Source of the DNA: an uncultured Eubacteriales bacterium | GTDB taxonomy: Bacteria; Bacillota; Clostridia; Peptostreptococcales; Anaerovoracaceae | Direction of reading: 5' to 3' | DNA length: 64,000 nt | Assembly: GCA_902775345.1 (NCBI GenBank) | Contig: CACYLW010000007.1 | Coordinates: forward strand, 1 to 64,000 | Shown here: positions 15,307 through 25,300 of the stretch, one piece after another | How positions within the stretch are numbered: position 1 is the first letter of the stretch | Layout: each line of letters starts with the position of its first letter | Program-made: the position numbers and the translations under genes | Notes under the pieces: generated by a model | What the model saw: the letters and a program-made list of their open reading frames with translations, nothing else | Told to the model about the DNA's origin: nothing | Databases searched by the model: none

Positions 15307-17343
15307 TTGATCATTACACTGAAAGACGGAAGCAAAAAGGAATATGCTCAGCCGATGTCCGCTTATGACATCGCCAGAGACATCAGCGAGGGACTCGCAA
15401 GAGTCGCGTGCATCGCCGAGATCGACGGAAAGACAGCAGATCTCAGGACCATGATAGACAAGGACTGTGAACTCAACATCCTTACATTCGATTCCGATGA
15501 GGGAAAGCGCGCATACAGGCACACATGCTCACACGTGCTCGCTGAAGCTGTAAAGAATCTTTATCCGGATGCAAAGCTTGCCATCGGACCTTCGATCGAC
15601 AACGGATTCTACTATGACTTCGACATGCCGCCTCTGACACGTGAGGACCTCGATAAGATCGAAGCCGAGATGAAGAAGATCATCAAGAAGGGCGATAAGC
15701 TGACTTACTTCACACTTCCGAGGGAAGAAGCCATACAGATGTACAAGGACAAGGATGAGCCTTACAAAGTACAGCTCATCGAAGATCTGCCTGAAGACGA
15801 GGAGATATCGTTCTATCAGCAGGGCGATTTCGTAGAGCTCTGCGCCGGACCTCATATCATGAGCACAAAGCCGATCAAGGCATTCGCGCTCACATCGAGT
15901 TCAGGTGCTTACTGGAGAGGCGATGAGCACAACAAGATGCTTACCCGTATCTACGGAACGGCATATACAAAGAAGGACGAGCTTCAGGAGTATCTGGCTT
16001 ACCTTGCAGACATTAAGAACCGTGACCATAACCGCCTCGGCCGTGAGATGGATCTCTTTACGACAGTTGATGTCATCGGCCAGGGACTCCCGCTCTTCAT
16101 GCCTAAGGGAACAAAGATAATCCAGAAGATGCAGAGATGGATCGAAGACCTCGAGGAATATGAATGGGGCTATGTCAGGACAAAAACTCCTCTGATGGCA
16201 AAGTCCACACTCTATAAGATCTCCGACCACTGGTATCACTATAAGGACGGAATGTTCCTTCTCGGCTATGACAGCATGGATGAGATCATGGCAGGAGAGG
16301 ACCGCTCGCATGAGATACACGGAGTAGAGGACCTCAACCTCATAGAGAACGATGCTGACGCTGACGTCATGGCTCTGCGTCCAATGACATGCCCGTTCCA
16401 GTATTATGTATATAAAGCACGTCAGAAGAGTTACCGTGACCTTCCGTACAGAATGGGCGAGACTTCGACTCTGTTCAGGAATGAGCAGGCAGGCGAGATG
16501 CACGGACTTACAAGAGTCCGCCAGTTCACCATCTCCGAAGGGCACCTTGTCTGCACACCAGAGCAGATCAAGGATGAGTTCAAGGGCTGCGTTGAACTCG
16601 CGAAATACTGCCTCACGACTCTCGGCCTCGAAGGAGATGTCACATACAGACTTTCCAAGTGGGATCCTGAGAATGCTGACAAATACCTCGGAACTCCTGA
16701 GGAGTGGGAATACAACGAAGGCTTCATGAGAGACATCCTCGATGAGATAGGTCTCGAATACAAGGAAGCAGTCGGAGAAGCGGCATTCTATGGCCCTAAG
16801 CTCGACATCCAGGCAAAGAACGTGTACGGCAAGGAAGACACAATGATCACGATCCAGCTCGACACCATGCTTGCGGAAAGATACGACATGTATTTCATTG
16901 ACAAGGATGGCCAGAAGAAGCGTCCGTATATCATCCACCGTACTTCGATCGGATGCTATGAACGTACTCTCGCATGGCTCATCGAGCACTATGCAGGCAA
17001 CCTGCCGACATGGCTCTGCCCTGAGCAGGTAAGGATACTTCCTATATCCGACAAGATCGCTGACTATGCTGAAGAAGTCCGCAAGGAGCTCCGCAGGAAC
17101 GGCGTGGATGTTACCGTAGACAACAGCAGCGAGCGTATCGGATACAAGATCCGCAAGGCTCAGATGGAGAAGATCCCGTACATGCTGGTACTCGGAGCAA
17201 AGGAAGCCGAAGAAGGCAATGTATCCGTACGTTCAAGATATCTCGGAGATGAAGGCGTAAAGCCTCTCGGAGAATTCGTAAGCGCGATCTGCGAAGAGAT
17301 CCGCACCAAGGAGATCCGCAAGATCGAAAAGAAAGATGCGTAG
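15307..17343 (+). CDS. thrS: Threonyl-tRNA synthetase
   Basis: 678 residues, slightly long for the family. Domains: TGS (1-62), the second N-terminal editing domain (H-T-C-S-H-V-L-A-E-A and C-A-G-P-H), class II catalytic core (M-T-C-P-F zinc cysteine, motif 2 with F-R-N-E), and anticodon-binding domain (Q-V-R-I-L-P). The start is TTG 15307 with AAGGAGG 9 bp upstream, immediately before the TGS strand; longer frames run through the T-box. The zinc-site segment reads R-Q-F-T-I-S-E-G-H where R-G-F-T-Q-D-D-A-H is common, so this is a diverged subtype that keeps the histidine. Controlled by the T-box upstream. Confidence 0.96.
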   Translation: MIITLKDGSKKEYAQPMSAYDIARDISEGLARVACIAEIDGKTADLRTMIDKDCELNILTFDSDEGKRAYRHTCSHVLAEAVKNLYPDAKLAIGPSIDNGFYYDFDMPPLTREDLDKIEAEMKKIIKKGDKLTYFTLPREEAIQMYKDKDEPYKVQLIEDLPEDEEISFYQQGDFVELCAGPHIMSTKPIKAFALTSSSGAYWRGDEHNKMLTRIYGTAYTKKDELQEYLAYLADIKNRDHNRLGREMDLFTTVDVIGQGLPLFMPKGTKIIQKMQRWIEDLEEYEWGYVRTKTPLMAKSTLYKISDHWYHYKDGMFLLGYDSMDEIMAGEDRSHEIHGVEDLNLIENDADADVMALRPMTCPFQYYVYKARQKSYRDLPYRMGETSTLFRNEQAGEMHGLTRVRQFTISEGHLVCTPEQIKDEFKGCVELAKYCLTTLGLEGDVTYRLSKWDPENADKYLGTPEEWEYNEGFMRDILDEIGLEYKEAVGEAAFYGPKLDIQAKNVYGKEDTMITIQLDTMLAERYDMYFIDKDGQKKRPYIIHRTSIGCYERTLAWLIEHYAGNLPTWLCPEQVRILPISDKIADYAEEVRKELRRNGVDVTVDNSSERIGYKIRKAQMEKIPYMLVLGAKEAEEGNVSVRSRYLGDEGVKPLGEFVSAICEEIRTKEIRKIEKKDA

Positions 17344-17360
17344 TGTAAATCCGACAAACA

Positions 17361-17369
17361 TGGTATACT
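17361..17369 (+). promoter_or_regulatory. Extended -10 promoter before pyrH
   Basis: TGG-TATACT forms an extended -10 between thrS and pyrH. No good -35. It could start the pyrH-to-polC transcript. Confidence 0.5.
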
Positions 17370-17392
17370 AAATCAGTTGGAGGAATTTAAAC

Positions 17393-18097
17393 ATGGCAAT
17401 CAAATACAAAAGAGTCCTTATAAAAGTAAGCGGAGAAGCGCTTGCAGGCGATGACCGCTTCGGAGTCAACGACGCTGAGCTCGGAAAGGTAGCTGCGCAG
17501 ATCAGGGAGATCCGTGATGCGGGAGTCGAAGTAGCAGTAGTTGTAGGCGGAGGAAACTTCTTCCGCGGACGTACGGGAGGCAACATAGATAAGCCTACCG
17601 CAGACTACATGGGCATGCTCGCGACTGTCATGAACGGACTTGCCCTTCAGGATGCACTTCTTTCTGCCGGATGCCCGGCCAAGCTCATGACAGCTATCGA
17701 GATCAGAGACATGGCAGAGGGATACGCCAGACGCAAGGCTCTTGATTACCTCGAAGAAGGAAAGGTCGTTGTTTTCGGAGGAGGCACGGGAAGCCCGTTC
17801 TTCACCACGGATACTACAGCTGCACTGAGAGCTGCAGAGATAGGAGCGGATGTACTGCTCCTTGCAAAGAACATCGACGCGGTGTACTCGGCAGACCCTA
17901 AGCAGGATCCTGACGCGGAACGCTTCACAGAGCTTTCATACATGGACATCATCGATAAAAATCTCAAGGTCATGGATCTTACAGCGGCAACGCTGTGCAA
18001 GGATACACAGACCAAGATATATGTGTTTGCTCTCAAGGAAGAGGGCAATCTCATGAAGGTTATCAACGGCGAAAATGTCGGAACACTCATACAGTAG
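17393..18097 (+). CDS. pyrH: UMP kinase
   Basis: 234 residues of the amino-acid-kinase fold, converting UMP to UDP. K-V-S-G-E-A-L-A-G near the N-terminus, V-V-G-G-G-N-F-F-R-G, G-G-T-G-S-P-F-F-T-T-D-T and D-G-V-Y-type (D-A-V-Y-S-A-D-P) motifs match bacterial PyrH. The usual Firmicutes order pyrH-frr-uppS-cdsA is kept; tsf and rpsB, often just upstream, are replaced by thrS. GGAGG lies 8 bp before ATG. Confidence 0.97.
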   Translation: MAIKYKRVLIKVSGEALAGDDRFGVNDAELGKVAAQIREIRDAGVEVAVVVGGGNFFRGRTGGNIDKPTADYMGMLATVMNGLALQDALLSAGCPAKLMTAIEIRDMAEGYARRKALDYLEEGKVVVFGGGTGSPFFTTDTTAALRAAEIGADVLLLAKNIDAVYSADPKQDPDAERFTELSYMDIIDKNLKVMDLTAATLCKDTQTKIYVFALKEEGNLMKVINGENVGTLIQ

Positions 18098-18107
18098 GAG
18101 GCATATC

Positions 18108-18656
18108 ATGGCAAAGAAATCACTCGACGAGAGAATAGAAGGCGCTAAGAACTACCTTAAAGAAAACCTTAACACCGTAAGAGCCGGCAGAGCCAATCCG
18201 GCGCTTCTTGACAGGATCATGGTGAACTATTACGGATCACCTACACCTCTCAAGGCACTGGCCAACATTTCGGTGCCTGATCCGAGAACGCTGATGATCT
18301 CGCCGTTCGACCCTAAGTCGGTAGGAGACATCGAGAGAGCGATCCTGGAAGCCAACATCGGCATCAACCCTACGAACGACGGCAAGGTGATCAGACTGGC
18401 TATCCCTCAGCTCACAGAGGAGAGACGTAAAGAGCTCACTAAGGTCGTAAAGAACTACGGAGAAGAGGCTAAGGTGGCTGTAAGAAACCTGAGACGTGAC
18501 GTGAATGATGAGCTCAAGAAGGCTGAGAAAGCCGGAGAACTCACAGAGGACGATCTCAAGAAGGAACTCGAAGATACACAGAAGGTCATCGAGAAGGCGA
18601 TCAAGGACATTGATGCTATTATAGGCGACAAAGAGAAAGAACTCATGGAAGTCTGA
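18108..18656 (+). CDS. frr: Ribosome recycling factor
   Basis: 182 residues, typical. It acts with EF-G to split post-termination ribosomes. L-N-T-V-R-A-G-R-A-N-P-A-L-L, the P-D-P-R-T-L hinge strand and the C-terminal long helix are recognisable. ATG 18108 is preceded by TAGGAGG at 18095-18101; in-frame upstream codons overlap pyrH and lack a site. It starts 10 bp after the pyrH stop. Confidence 0.97.
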   Translation: MAKKSLDERIEGAKNYLKENLNTVRAGRANPALLDRIMVNYYGSPTPLKALANISVPDPRTLMISPFDPKSVGDIERAILEANIGINPTNDGKVIRLAIPQLTEERRKELTKVVKNYGEEAKVAVRNLRRDVNDELKKAEKAGELTEDDLKKELEDTQKVIEKAIKDIDAIIGDKEKELMEV

Positions 18657-18678
18657 TTCATTTTAAATGATGACTTGC

Positions 18679-18699
18679 GGCGTGGCTTTATGCCACGCC
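18679..18699 (+). other. Stem-loop between frr and uppS
   Basis: A perfect eight-pair stem (GGCGTGGC/GCCACGCC) around TTTAT, without a T run. It ends 17 bases before the chosen uppS start and could shape its translation or act as a processing site. Confidence 0.5.
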
Positions 18700-18716
18700 T
18701 GCTGTTTGTAAAAGAT

Positions 18717-19451
18717 ATGGAAAAGAGACCTATACCTACTCATATTGGAATAATAATGGACGGCAACGGCAGATGGGCAAAGGCTCACGGCGTGCCGCGC
18801 GTAATGGGGCACAATGCCGGGATGCAGTCGATGAAAAAGATCGTCATTGCATCGTCCAACCTGGGCATTAAGTACCTGACAGTCTACGCATTTTCTACCG
18901 AGAACTGGAAACGCAGCACCGAAGAGGTGAGTGGCATTTTCAACCTTATTGTCAAGTACGTGAATTCTGAGCTCGAGGAACTCGACGAGAACAACGTGCA
19001 TATCAATATCTTCGGGCAGTATGACATGCTGCCTAAAGCTTCGGTCGACGCCATCAATAAAATGGTGGGCAGACTTGAGAAAAACGACGGACTCATCTTC
19101 AACATCGCGCTGAATTACGGCGGAAGAGACGAGATCCTGAGAAGTGTAAAGGCACTTACTGCTGAATGCATCGAGCAGGGCAGGGATCCTCAGGAACTCA
19201 CGGAAGATGACATCTCAAGGTTCCTCTACTCGGGAAGCGCTCATTTCAACGTGCCTGATCCTGATCTCATCATCAGGACCAGCGGAGAAGAGCGTATGTC
19301 CAACTTCCTCACATGGCAGGGAGCATACAGTGAGCTGATGTTCACCGACACTCTCTGGCCGGACTTCACTCCTGAGGAATATGCTGAGATGATAAATGCT
19401 TACGCGAACCGTGACAGAAGATTCGGCGGACGCAAGGAGAAGGACAAATGA
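18717..19451 (+). CDS. uppS: Undecaprenyl diphosphate synthase (cis-prenyltransferase)
   Basis: 244 residues. It builds the C55 lipid carrier for cell-wall synthesis from farnesyl and isopentenyl diphosphates. The catalytic I-I-M-D-G-N-G-R-W-A motif, G-H-x-A-G, Y-A-F-S-T-E-N-W and D-L-I-I-R-T-S-G-E-x-R are present. ATG 18717 puts the catalytic motif near residue 13 as in relatives. In-frame starts at 18675 and 18690 fall inside the hairpin and are less likely. No strong ribosome site. Overlaps cdsA by 4 bp (ATGA). Confidence 0.95.
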   Translation: MEKRPIPTHIGIIMDGNGRWAKAHGVPRVMGHNAGMQSMKKIVIASSNLGIKYLTVYAFSTENWKRSTEEVSGIFNLIVKYVNSELEELDENNVHINIFGQYDMLPKASVDAINKMVGRLEKNDGLIFNIALNYGGRDEILRSVKALTAECIEQGRDPQELTEDDISRFLYSGSAHFNVPDPDLIIRTSGEERMSNFLTWQGAYSELMFTDTLWPDFTPEEYAEMINAYANRDRRFGGRKEKDK

Positions 19452-20275
19452 AAACAAGGATAATTTCGGGATTAGTAATGGCGCCGCTTCTGATCGTTCT
19501 GTATCTGGGCGGCTGGTTCCTGTGGGCTGCTGCGCTGCTGATAGCCATAATGGGACTCCAGGAATTCTATAAGGGATGGAACAATCTGGACGTACAACCG
19601 TCAAAGGAGATCGGCTACGTAATGACCGTACTGCTGTTTGTAACGGCGATACCGTTTGGCGGCAGGGAAGGAAGCGCCGTACCGCAGTTCTATGAGAACA
19701 TGGTGTTCATATGCATATGGATGTTCATAGCTGTTGCGGCCGGCATGATATACGGATGGAAGATCGACAGGCGCGGAACATATGATGCGGCGGCTACTGT
19801 AGCGGGTCTTGTTTACATACCTTTCTTTACATACCATATGGTGCTGATCGACATGACCGAATACAGCCTCTTCATCTGGATAGTCGTCATAGCGGCTTTC
19901 GGATCGGATATCTTTGCGTATTTCACGGGATACTTCCTCGGAAAACACAAGATGGCTCCGAATCTCAGCCCTAAAAAGACCATAGAAGGCGCTGTGGGAG
20001 GCCTTATCGGAAGCTCTCTGCTGGCGTGGCTCTTCGGGTTCATATTCATGAGAGACATGGCTCTCGTATGCCTTGTCCTCGGACTGGTAGGAGGAGCTGC
20101 CGGCATGGCAGGAGACCTTACGGCTTCGATGTTCAAGCGCAAAATGGGTATCAAGGACTACGGAACACTCATACCGGGTCACGGCGGGATCATGGACAGA
20201 TTCGACAGTGTCGTTTTCGTAGCACCGGTCGTATACTACGCGATCTGCGCCCTGACGGGTATTCTGAACGTATAA
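19448..20275 (+). CDS. cdsA: Phosphatidate cytidylyltransferase
   Basis: 275-residue polytopic membrane enzyme making CDP-diacylglycerol from phosphatidate and CTP. About seven or eight hydrophobic segments are visible. The CDS signature S-M-F-K-R-x4-K-D-Y-G-x-L-I-P-G-H-G-G-I-M-D-R-F-D sits near the C-terminus. Coupled to uppS by ATGA. dxr, which often follows cdsA in Firmicutes, is missing here and rseP comes next. Confidence 0.96.
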   Translation: MKTRIISGLVMAPLLIVLYLGGWFLWAAALLIAIMGLQEFYKGWNNLDVQPSKEIGYVMTVLLFVTAIPFGGREGSAVPQFYENMVFICIWMFIAVAAGMIYGWKIDRRGTYDAAATVAGLVYIPFFTYHMVLIDMTEYSLFIWIVVIAAFGSDIFAYFTGYFLGKHKMAPNLSPKKTIEGAVGGLIGSSLLAWLFGFIFMRDMALVCLVLGLVGGAAGMAGDLTASMFKRKMGIKDYGTLIPGHGGIMDRFDSVVFVAPVVYYAICALTGILNV

Positions 20276-20289
20276 GGAGATAAGAGATA

Positions 20290-21297
20290 GTGAAAACAGC
20301 GATCCTGTTTGTGGTGATGCTGCTCGTGCTGGTTATTCCTCATGAGTGGGGCCACATGACCGTCGCAAGATGGTGCGGAGTAAAAATCAAGGAATTCTCA
20401 GTGGGCATGGGCCCGCTGATTTTCAAGAAGCAGAAGGGCGATACACAGTATTCATTAAGGCTGCTTCCTCTCGGAGGTTTCTGTGCAATGGAAGGCGAAG
20501 AGGAGAGCATAGACAGCCCGACTTCATACTCGAGCAAAACCAATCCGCAGAAGATAGCGATACTGCTTGCCGGAGTAACGATGAATATCATCATCGCTGT
20601 GCTTGCGGTGACTGTTTCTCTCTGCATCTCAGGCGTTGTAACGAATTCCCTGGATTCTGTAGTTGCCGGGTCACCGGCAGAAAAAGCAGGCCTCAGGGCA
20701 GGAGATACCATCATTGCCATCAACGGAGAGAAAACCGGTACATGGGAGAGAGTCGTCGAAGAGATAAGCTCATATAAAGAAGGAGAGACTCTCGAGATAA
20801 CATACAGACGCGGAAATGAGACAGGCACGGCATCAGTGGTTCCTGAGTACAGCGAAGAGACAAAAAGCTACATGATCGGAATTGCAGCTTCTGTCTCCAG
20901 GGATTTCCTGAAGTGCGCAAGGCTGGGACCTGTCACTACATGGGAACTCAACAAGGCTCTGATAGAGGGCTTCAAAATGATCTTCACCGGACATGTCGGC
21001 AGGGACGATGTCGCCGGGCCGGTGGGCCTTGTGAAGATAGTGGATACGGCTGCTGACTACGGTATCGCGCCTTACCTCATGCTTCTGGCCATCGTCAGCC
21101 TGAATCTCGCGATCTTCAATCTCATCCCGATACCGGGGCTCGATGGAGGAAAGATATTCTTCATCCTGCTCAAGATCATCTCAGGCGGAAGGATAAACGA
21201 TGAAATGGAGTATAAAGCTACAGTCGTTGGAATGATCGTCCTGCTGACGCTGTTCGCTCTGATTACTTTTAATGATGTAATGAACCTTTTCGGTTAA
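20290..21297 (+). CDS. rseP: RseP-type site-2 intramembrane metalloprotease
   Basis: 335 residues. It cleaves membrane-bound regulators such as anti-sigma factors within the bilayer. The first membrane helix carries the zinc motif H-E-W-G-H, a single PDZ domain spans about residues 115-190 (A-G-L-R-A-G-D-T-I), and the third ligand is in the L-D-G-G motif near the C-terminus. GTG start at 20290 with AAGGAGA 9 bp upstream. Position between cdsA and ispG is standard. No sigma/anti-sigma pair is nearby, so the substrate is unknown. Confidence 0.94.
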   Translation: MKTAILFVVMLLVLVIPHEWGHMTVARWCGVKIKEFSVGMGPLIFKKQKGDTQYSLRLLPLGGFCAMEGEEESIDSPTSYSSKTNPQKIAILLAGVTMNIIIAVLAVTVSLCISGVVTNSLDSVVAGSPAEKAGLRAGDTIIAINGEKTGTWERVVEEISSYKEGETLEITYRRGNETGTASVVPEYSEETKSYMIGIAASVSRDFLKCARLGPVTTWELNKALIEGFKMIFTGHVGRDDVAGPVGLVKIVDTAADYGIAPYLMLLAIVSLNLAIFNLIPIPGLDGGKIFFILLKIISGGRINDEMEYKATVVGMIVLLTLFALITFNDVMNLFG

Positions 21298-21307
21298 AGG
21301 AGACGGA

Positions 21308-22387
21308 ATGTCAAGAATGGTCCATTGCGGCGATGTTGCCATCGGAGGCGGCGCGCCGGTATCCATACAGTCAATGACGAATGTCGATACCAGAGACACT
21401 GATGCCCTGGTCAGACAGATCAGCGAGCTCGCTGAAGCGGGCTGCCAGATCGTAAGGTGCGCAATACCCGACATGGAGGCTGCGGAATCTTTCGGGCGTG
21501 CAAAAAAACTCGTAAGAGTGCCTCTGGTAGCTGACATACACTTCGATTACAGGCTGGCCATAGCATCGATCGATGCAGGAGCCGACAAGATCCGCATCAA
21601 CCCGGGAAACATCGGCAGTGTTGACAGGGTAAAGGCAGTCGTCGACAAGGCAAAAGAACACGATATCCCTATCAGAGTGGGAGTCAATTCGGGTTCGCTC
21701 CAGAAAGACCTGATCGAAAAATACGGCGGGGTCACTGCAGACGCTCTTGCGGAGAGCGGTGCCAGCATGCTGAAGTACATAGAAGATCTCGGATATGACA
21801 AGCTGGTCGTATCGATCAAGTCTTCGAATGTCCGCATGAACTACGATGCACACCTTAAGCTGAAAGAACTCACGGATGCTCCTATACACATAGGTATCAC
21901 GGAATCGGGCACTCCGCGCAACGGAGAACTCAAATCGGCCATCGGCATAGGAGCACTCCTTCTTGCGGGTATAGGAGATACCATGAGGGTATCGCTTACG
22001 GATGATCCTGTGAAGGAGGTCCTGTTCGCAAGGCGCATACTCGAGACAGCAGGGCTGAGAGAGAAGGCGATAGACGTTGTCTCGTGTCCTACGTGCGGAA
22101 GAACGGAGATCGATCTCATCGGTCTTGCGAACGAGGCAGAGGAGAGACTGATGCCTATCGCTCAGAAGCGTGCTGATGCAGGCCTCAGACCCCTTAAGAT
22201 CGCTGTCATGGGATGCGCAGTCAACGGTCCAGGAGAGAGCCGCGAAGCTGACTACGGCATCGCCGGAGGAAAAGGCGAAGGTCTCGTGTTCAGCCACGGC
22301 GTCATACTCGAAAAAACAGATGAAAACAGGCTGGTAGACAGGCTCATAGAACTTGTTGAGGCTGACAGTGAACAGAAGGCAAAATGA
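21308..22387 (+). CDS. ispG: 4-hydroxy-3-methylbut-2-enyl diphosphate synthase
   Basis: 359 residues. The penultimate MEP-pathway enzyme, with an N-terminal TIM barrel (H-C-G-D-V-A-I-G-G-G-A-P-V-S-I-Q-S-M) and C-terminal 4Fe-4S domain with cysteines in S-C-P-T-C-G-R and G-C-A-V-N-G-P-G-E. Oxygen-sensitive, consistent with an anaerobe. Overlaps polC by 4 bp. The window shows no other MEP genes. Confidence 0.97.
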   Translation: MSRMVHCGDVAIGGGAPVSIQSMTNVDTRDTDALVRQISELAEAGCQIVRCAIPDMEAAESFGRAKKLVRVPLVADIHFDYRLAIASIDAGADKIRINPGNIGSVDRVKAVVDKAKEHDIPIRVGVNSGSLQKDLIEKYGGVTADALAESGASMLKYIEDLGYDKLVVSIKSSNVRMNYDAHLKLKELTDAPIHIGITESGTPRNGELKSAIGIGALLLAGIGDTMRVSLTDDPVKEVLFARRILETAGLREKAIDVVSCPTCGRTEIDLIGLANEAEERLMPIAQKRADAGLRPLKIAVMGCAVNGPGESREADYGIAGGKGEGLVFSHGVILEKTDENRLVDRLIELVEADSEQKAK

Positions 22388-25300
22388 TAAAAATCTCTGA
22401 AGACATTCTGACTGCCGACGAGCTTAAAGAGGCAAGCGGCAGGGACATCAGGGACATAGATATAGAGATCACCAATGTGGCTGTGTCCAGGATGAACGGG
22501 GGTACGAGCGTGGCGCTGAACATCGACGCCAAGCTCAATTTTGTGATGCCGAAAAAGACCGAGAATCTCATGAAAAAGAGGATTGCGGCCAGAATAGCTT
22601 CAGCGGAGAGGGTGAGATTCAACTATACATATACCGGCGTTATGATCCCGAAGAGAACTGCGCCGGAGGAGAATTACCAGGCTCCTTCGAACGGAAACGG
22701 ACGCCAGTACAGACAGAACAGGAAAGACAGGCCGGCGTTCACAAACGCGGACGGCGAGCTTGTTCTTCTCGGTGATGACTTCAAAGGCGATCCGGTCCTC
22801 TACGGAGTGCTTGACGGTTATGTCGGCAGCAAGGAAAAGCCGGTGATCGAAGGCGAGGTCTTCAGCATCGAGTCGATGCCTATCAAGAGCGGCAGACAGC
22901 TCATAACCATACTCATCGCATCTGAGGTGAGGACGTTCGGCCTCAAGGCATTTATCTCAGAAGAAAAACTCAAGGAGATCCAGGAGAACCTGTCTGCGGG
23001 AGACATGATAAGGGCCCGCGGAAGCATAGAGTACGATACCTATGAGCATCAGAACATGATGATGGTGAACTCCATCAGAAAGATCGAAAAAAAGCTGAAG
23101 GAAGATACTTATCCTAACGGCCGCAGAGTGGAACTGCACTGCCACACCAAGATGAGCGACAACGACGGATTCAACGAGGTCAAGGACATCGTGAAGAAAG
23201 CCGCTTACTGGGGGCAGCCGGCTGTTGCCATCACAGACCACGGTGTAGTGCAGGCGTTCCCTGACGCAGCCAAGGAGGCATCAAAGCAGGCCAAGGCCGG
23301 AAGAAACATAAAGATAATCTACGGAGTCGAGGGCTATCTGTATCCTGACGAGGACGCGACCGCTCCTGACGGCACCATTGATATAAAGAAGAACCGTACT
23401 TATCACATAATAATCCTCGCGAAGAATCAGACGGGATTAAAGAATATCTACAAGCTCGTCAGCACTTCGCACATCGATTATTTCTATAAGCGTCCGAGGA
23501 TACCGCGCTCGGTCCTGCAGGCCCACAGGGAGGGACTCATACTGGGCACCGCCTGCGAGGCGGGAGAGCTGTATCAGGCTGTCGTAAGAGGCGCAAGTGA
23601 CGATGAACTCGACAGGATTGCTTCCTTTTATGACTATATGGAGATACAGCCGCTCGGCAATAACCGCTTCATGATCGAAGACGGGATAGCAAAGGGCGAT
23701 GAAGATCTTATCGCGAACAATCTGAGGATCATTGCGACTGCCGACAGACTCGGCAAGATGACCGTCGCGACTACAGACTCCCATTATCCGACGCAGGAGG
23801 CATCGATATACCGCAATATCATCATGTCGGGCATCGGCTTCAGGGACACTCCATCCGATTCGCTTTATCTCAGAACGACTGACGAGATGATGAAGGAATT
23901 CGAATATCTCGGAGATAGGGCAGAGGAGATCGTCGTTACCAATACAAACAGGATCGCCGATATGGTCGAGGATGTGCTTCCTGTACCGAAGGGCAAATTC
24001 CCGCCTAAGATCGAAGGAGCAGAAGAAAAACTCAGGGAAAGCTGCTATGAAAAGGCAAAGTCGATATACGGAGATCCGCTGCCTCCTGAGATAGAGGAGC
24101 GGCTCGAGACCGAACTGAGCTCGATCATAGGCAACGGATATGCCGTGATGTACATAGCTGCTCAGATGCTGGTCCATAAATCCAATGAGGATGGATATCT
24201 GGTAGGATCGAGAGGATCGGTAGGATCATCGTTTGCCGCCACGATGGCCGGTATAACGGAGGTCAATCCGCTCGCTCCTCACTACATCTGTCCGGAGTGC
24301 AAGCACTTCGAGTGGTCGGACGAACCGGGCAAATATGATGTAGGCTACGACATGCCGGAGAAGGCATGCCCTGAGTGCGGCGCACGCATGAACAAAGAAG
24401 GTCTCAACATACCGTTCGCGACCTTCCTTGGATTCAAGGGCGATAAGGAGCCTGATATAGACCTGAACTTTGCCGGCGAGTATCAGCCGGTCGCGCACAG
24501 ATACGTAGGGGAGATATTCGGCGAGAAGAACGTATATAAGGCAGGAACGGTAGCTACCATTGCAGACAAGACTGCCTTCGGATACGTAAAACATTACGTC
24601 GAGGAAAATCACATAAACGCTAACAAATATGACATAGATTATCTTGTAAAGGGCTGCACGGGAGTCAAGAGGACGACCGGCCAGCATCCGGGCGGCATAA
24701 TCGTCGTTCCGGATGACCATGAGATCTATGAGTTCTGCCCGATACAGAAACCTGCCAACAAGCGCGACACCGATGTCATCACCACGCATTTCGATTACCA
24801 TAAGATCGATGAGAACCTTCTTAAGCTCGACATACTCGGACACGATGTGCCGCAGCTCATAAGGCACCTTCAGGTAATGACCGGAGTCGATCCCATGAAG
24901 ATCCCGCTCGACGACAGGGAGACTCTGAGCATATTCACTTCGCTCGACGCTCTGAAGATAAAGAATGAGAACTACAGGTTCACTCATGGCACGTACGCGA
25001 TACCTGAATTCGGCACCAACTTTACCCGCGCCATGCTCGATGACATACATCCGACCACGGTATCCGCGCTGATCAAGATGTCGGGATTCTCTCACGGCAC
25101 CGATGTATGGACAAACAACGCGCAGGAGCTTCTCAGAAAAGGCACTGCTACCATAGATGAGGTCATCTCATGCCGTGACGATATAATGAACTTCCTAATC
25201 AAAAAAGGCCTTCCGAACGGCGACGCGTTCAAGATCATGGAGATCGTAAGAAAGAACCGCGTGCTGAGCGAAGACCAGCTCAATATGATGAAGGATCACG

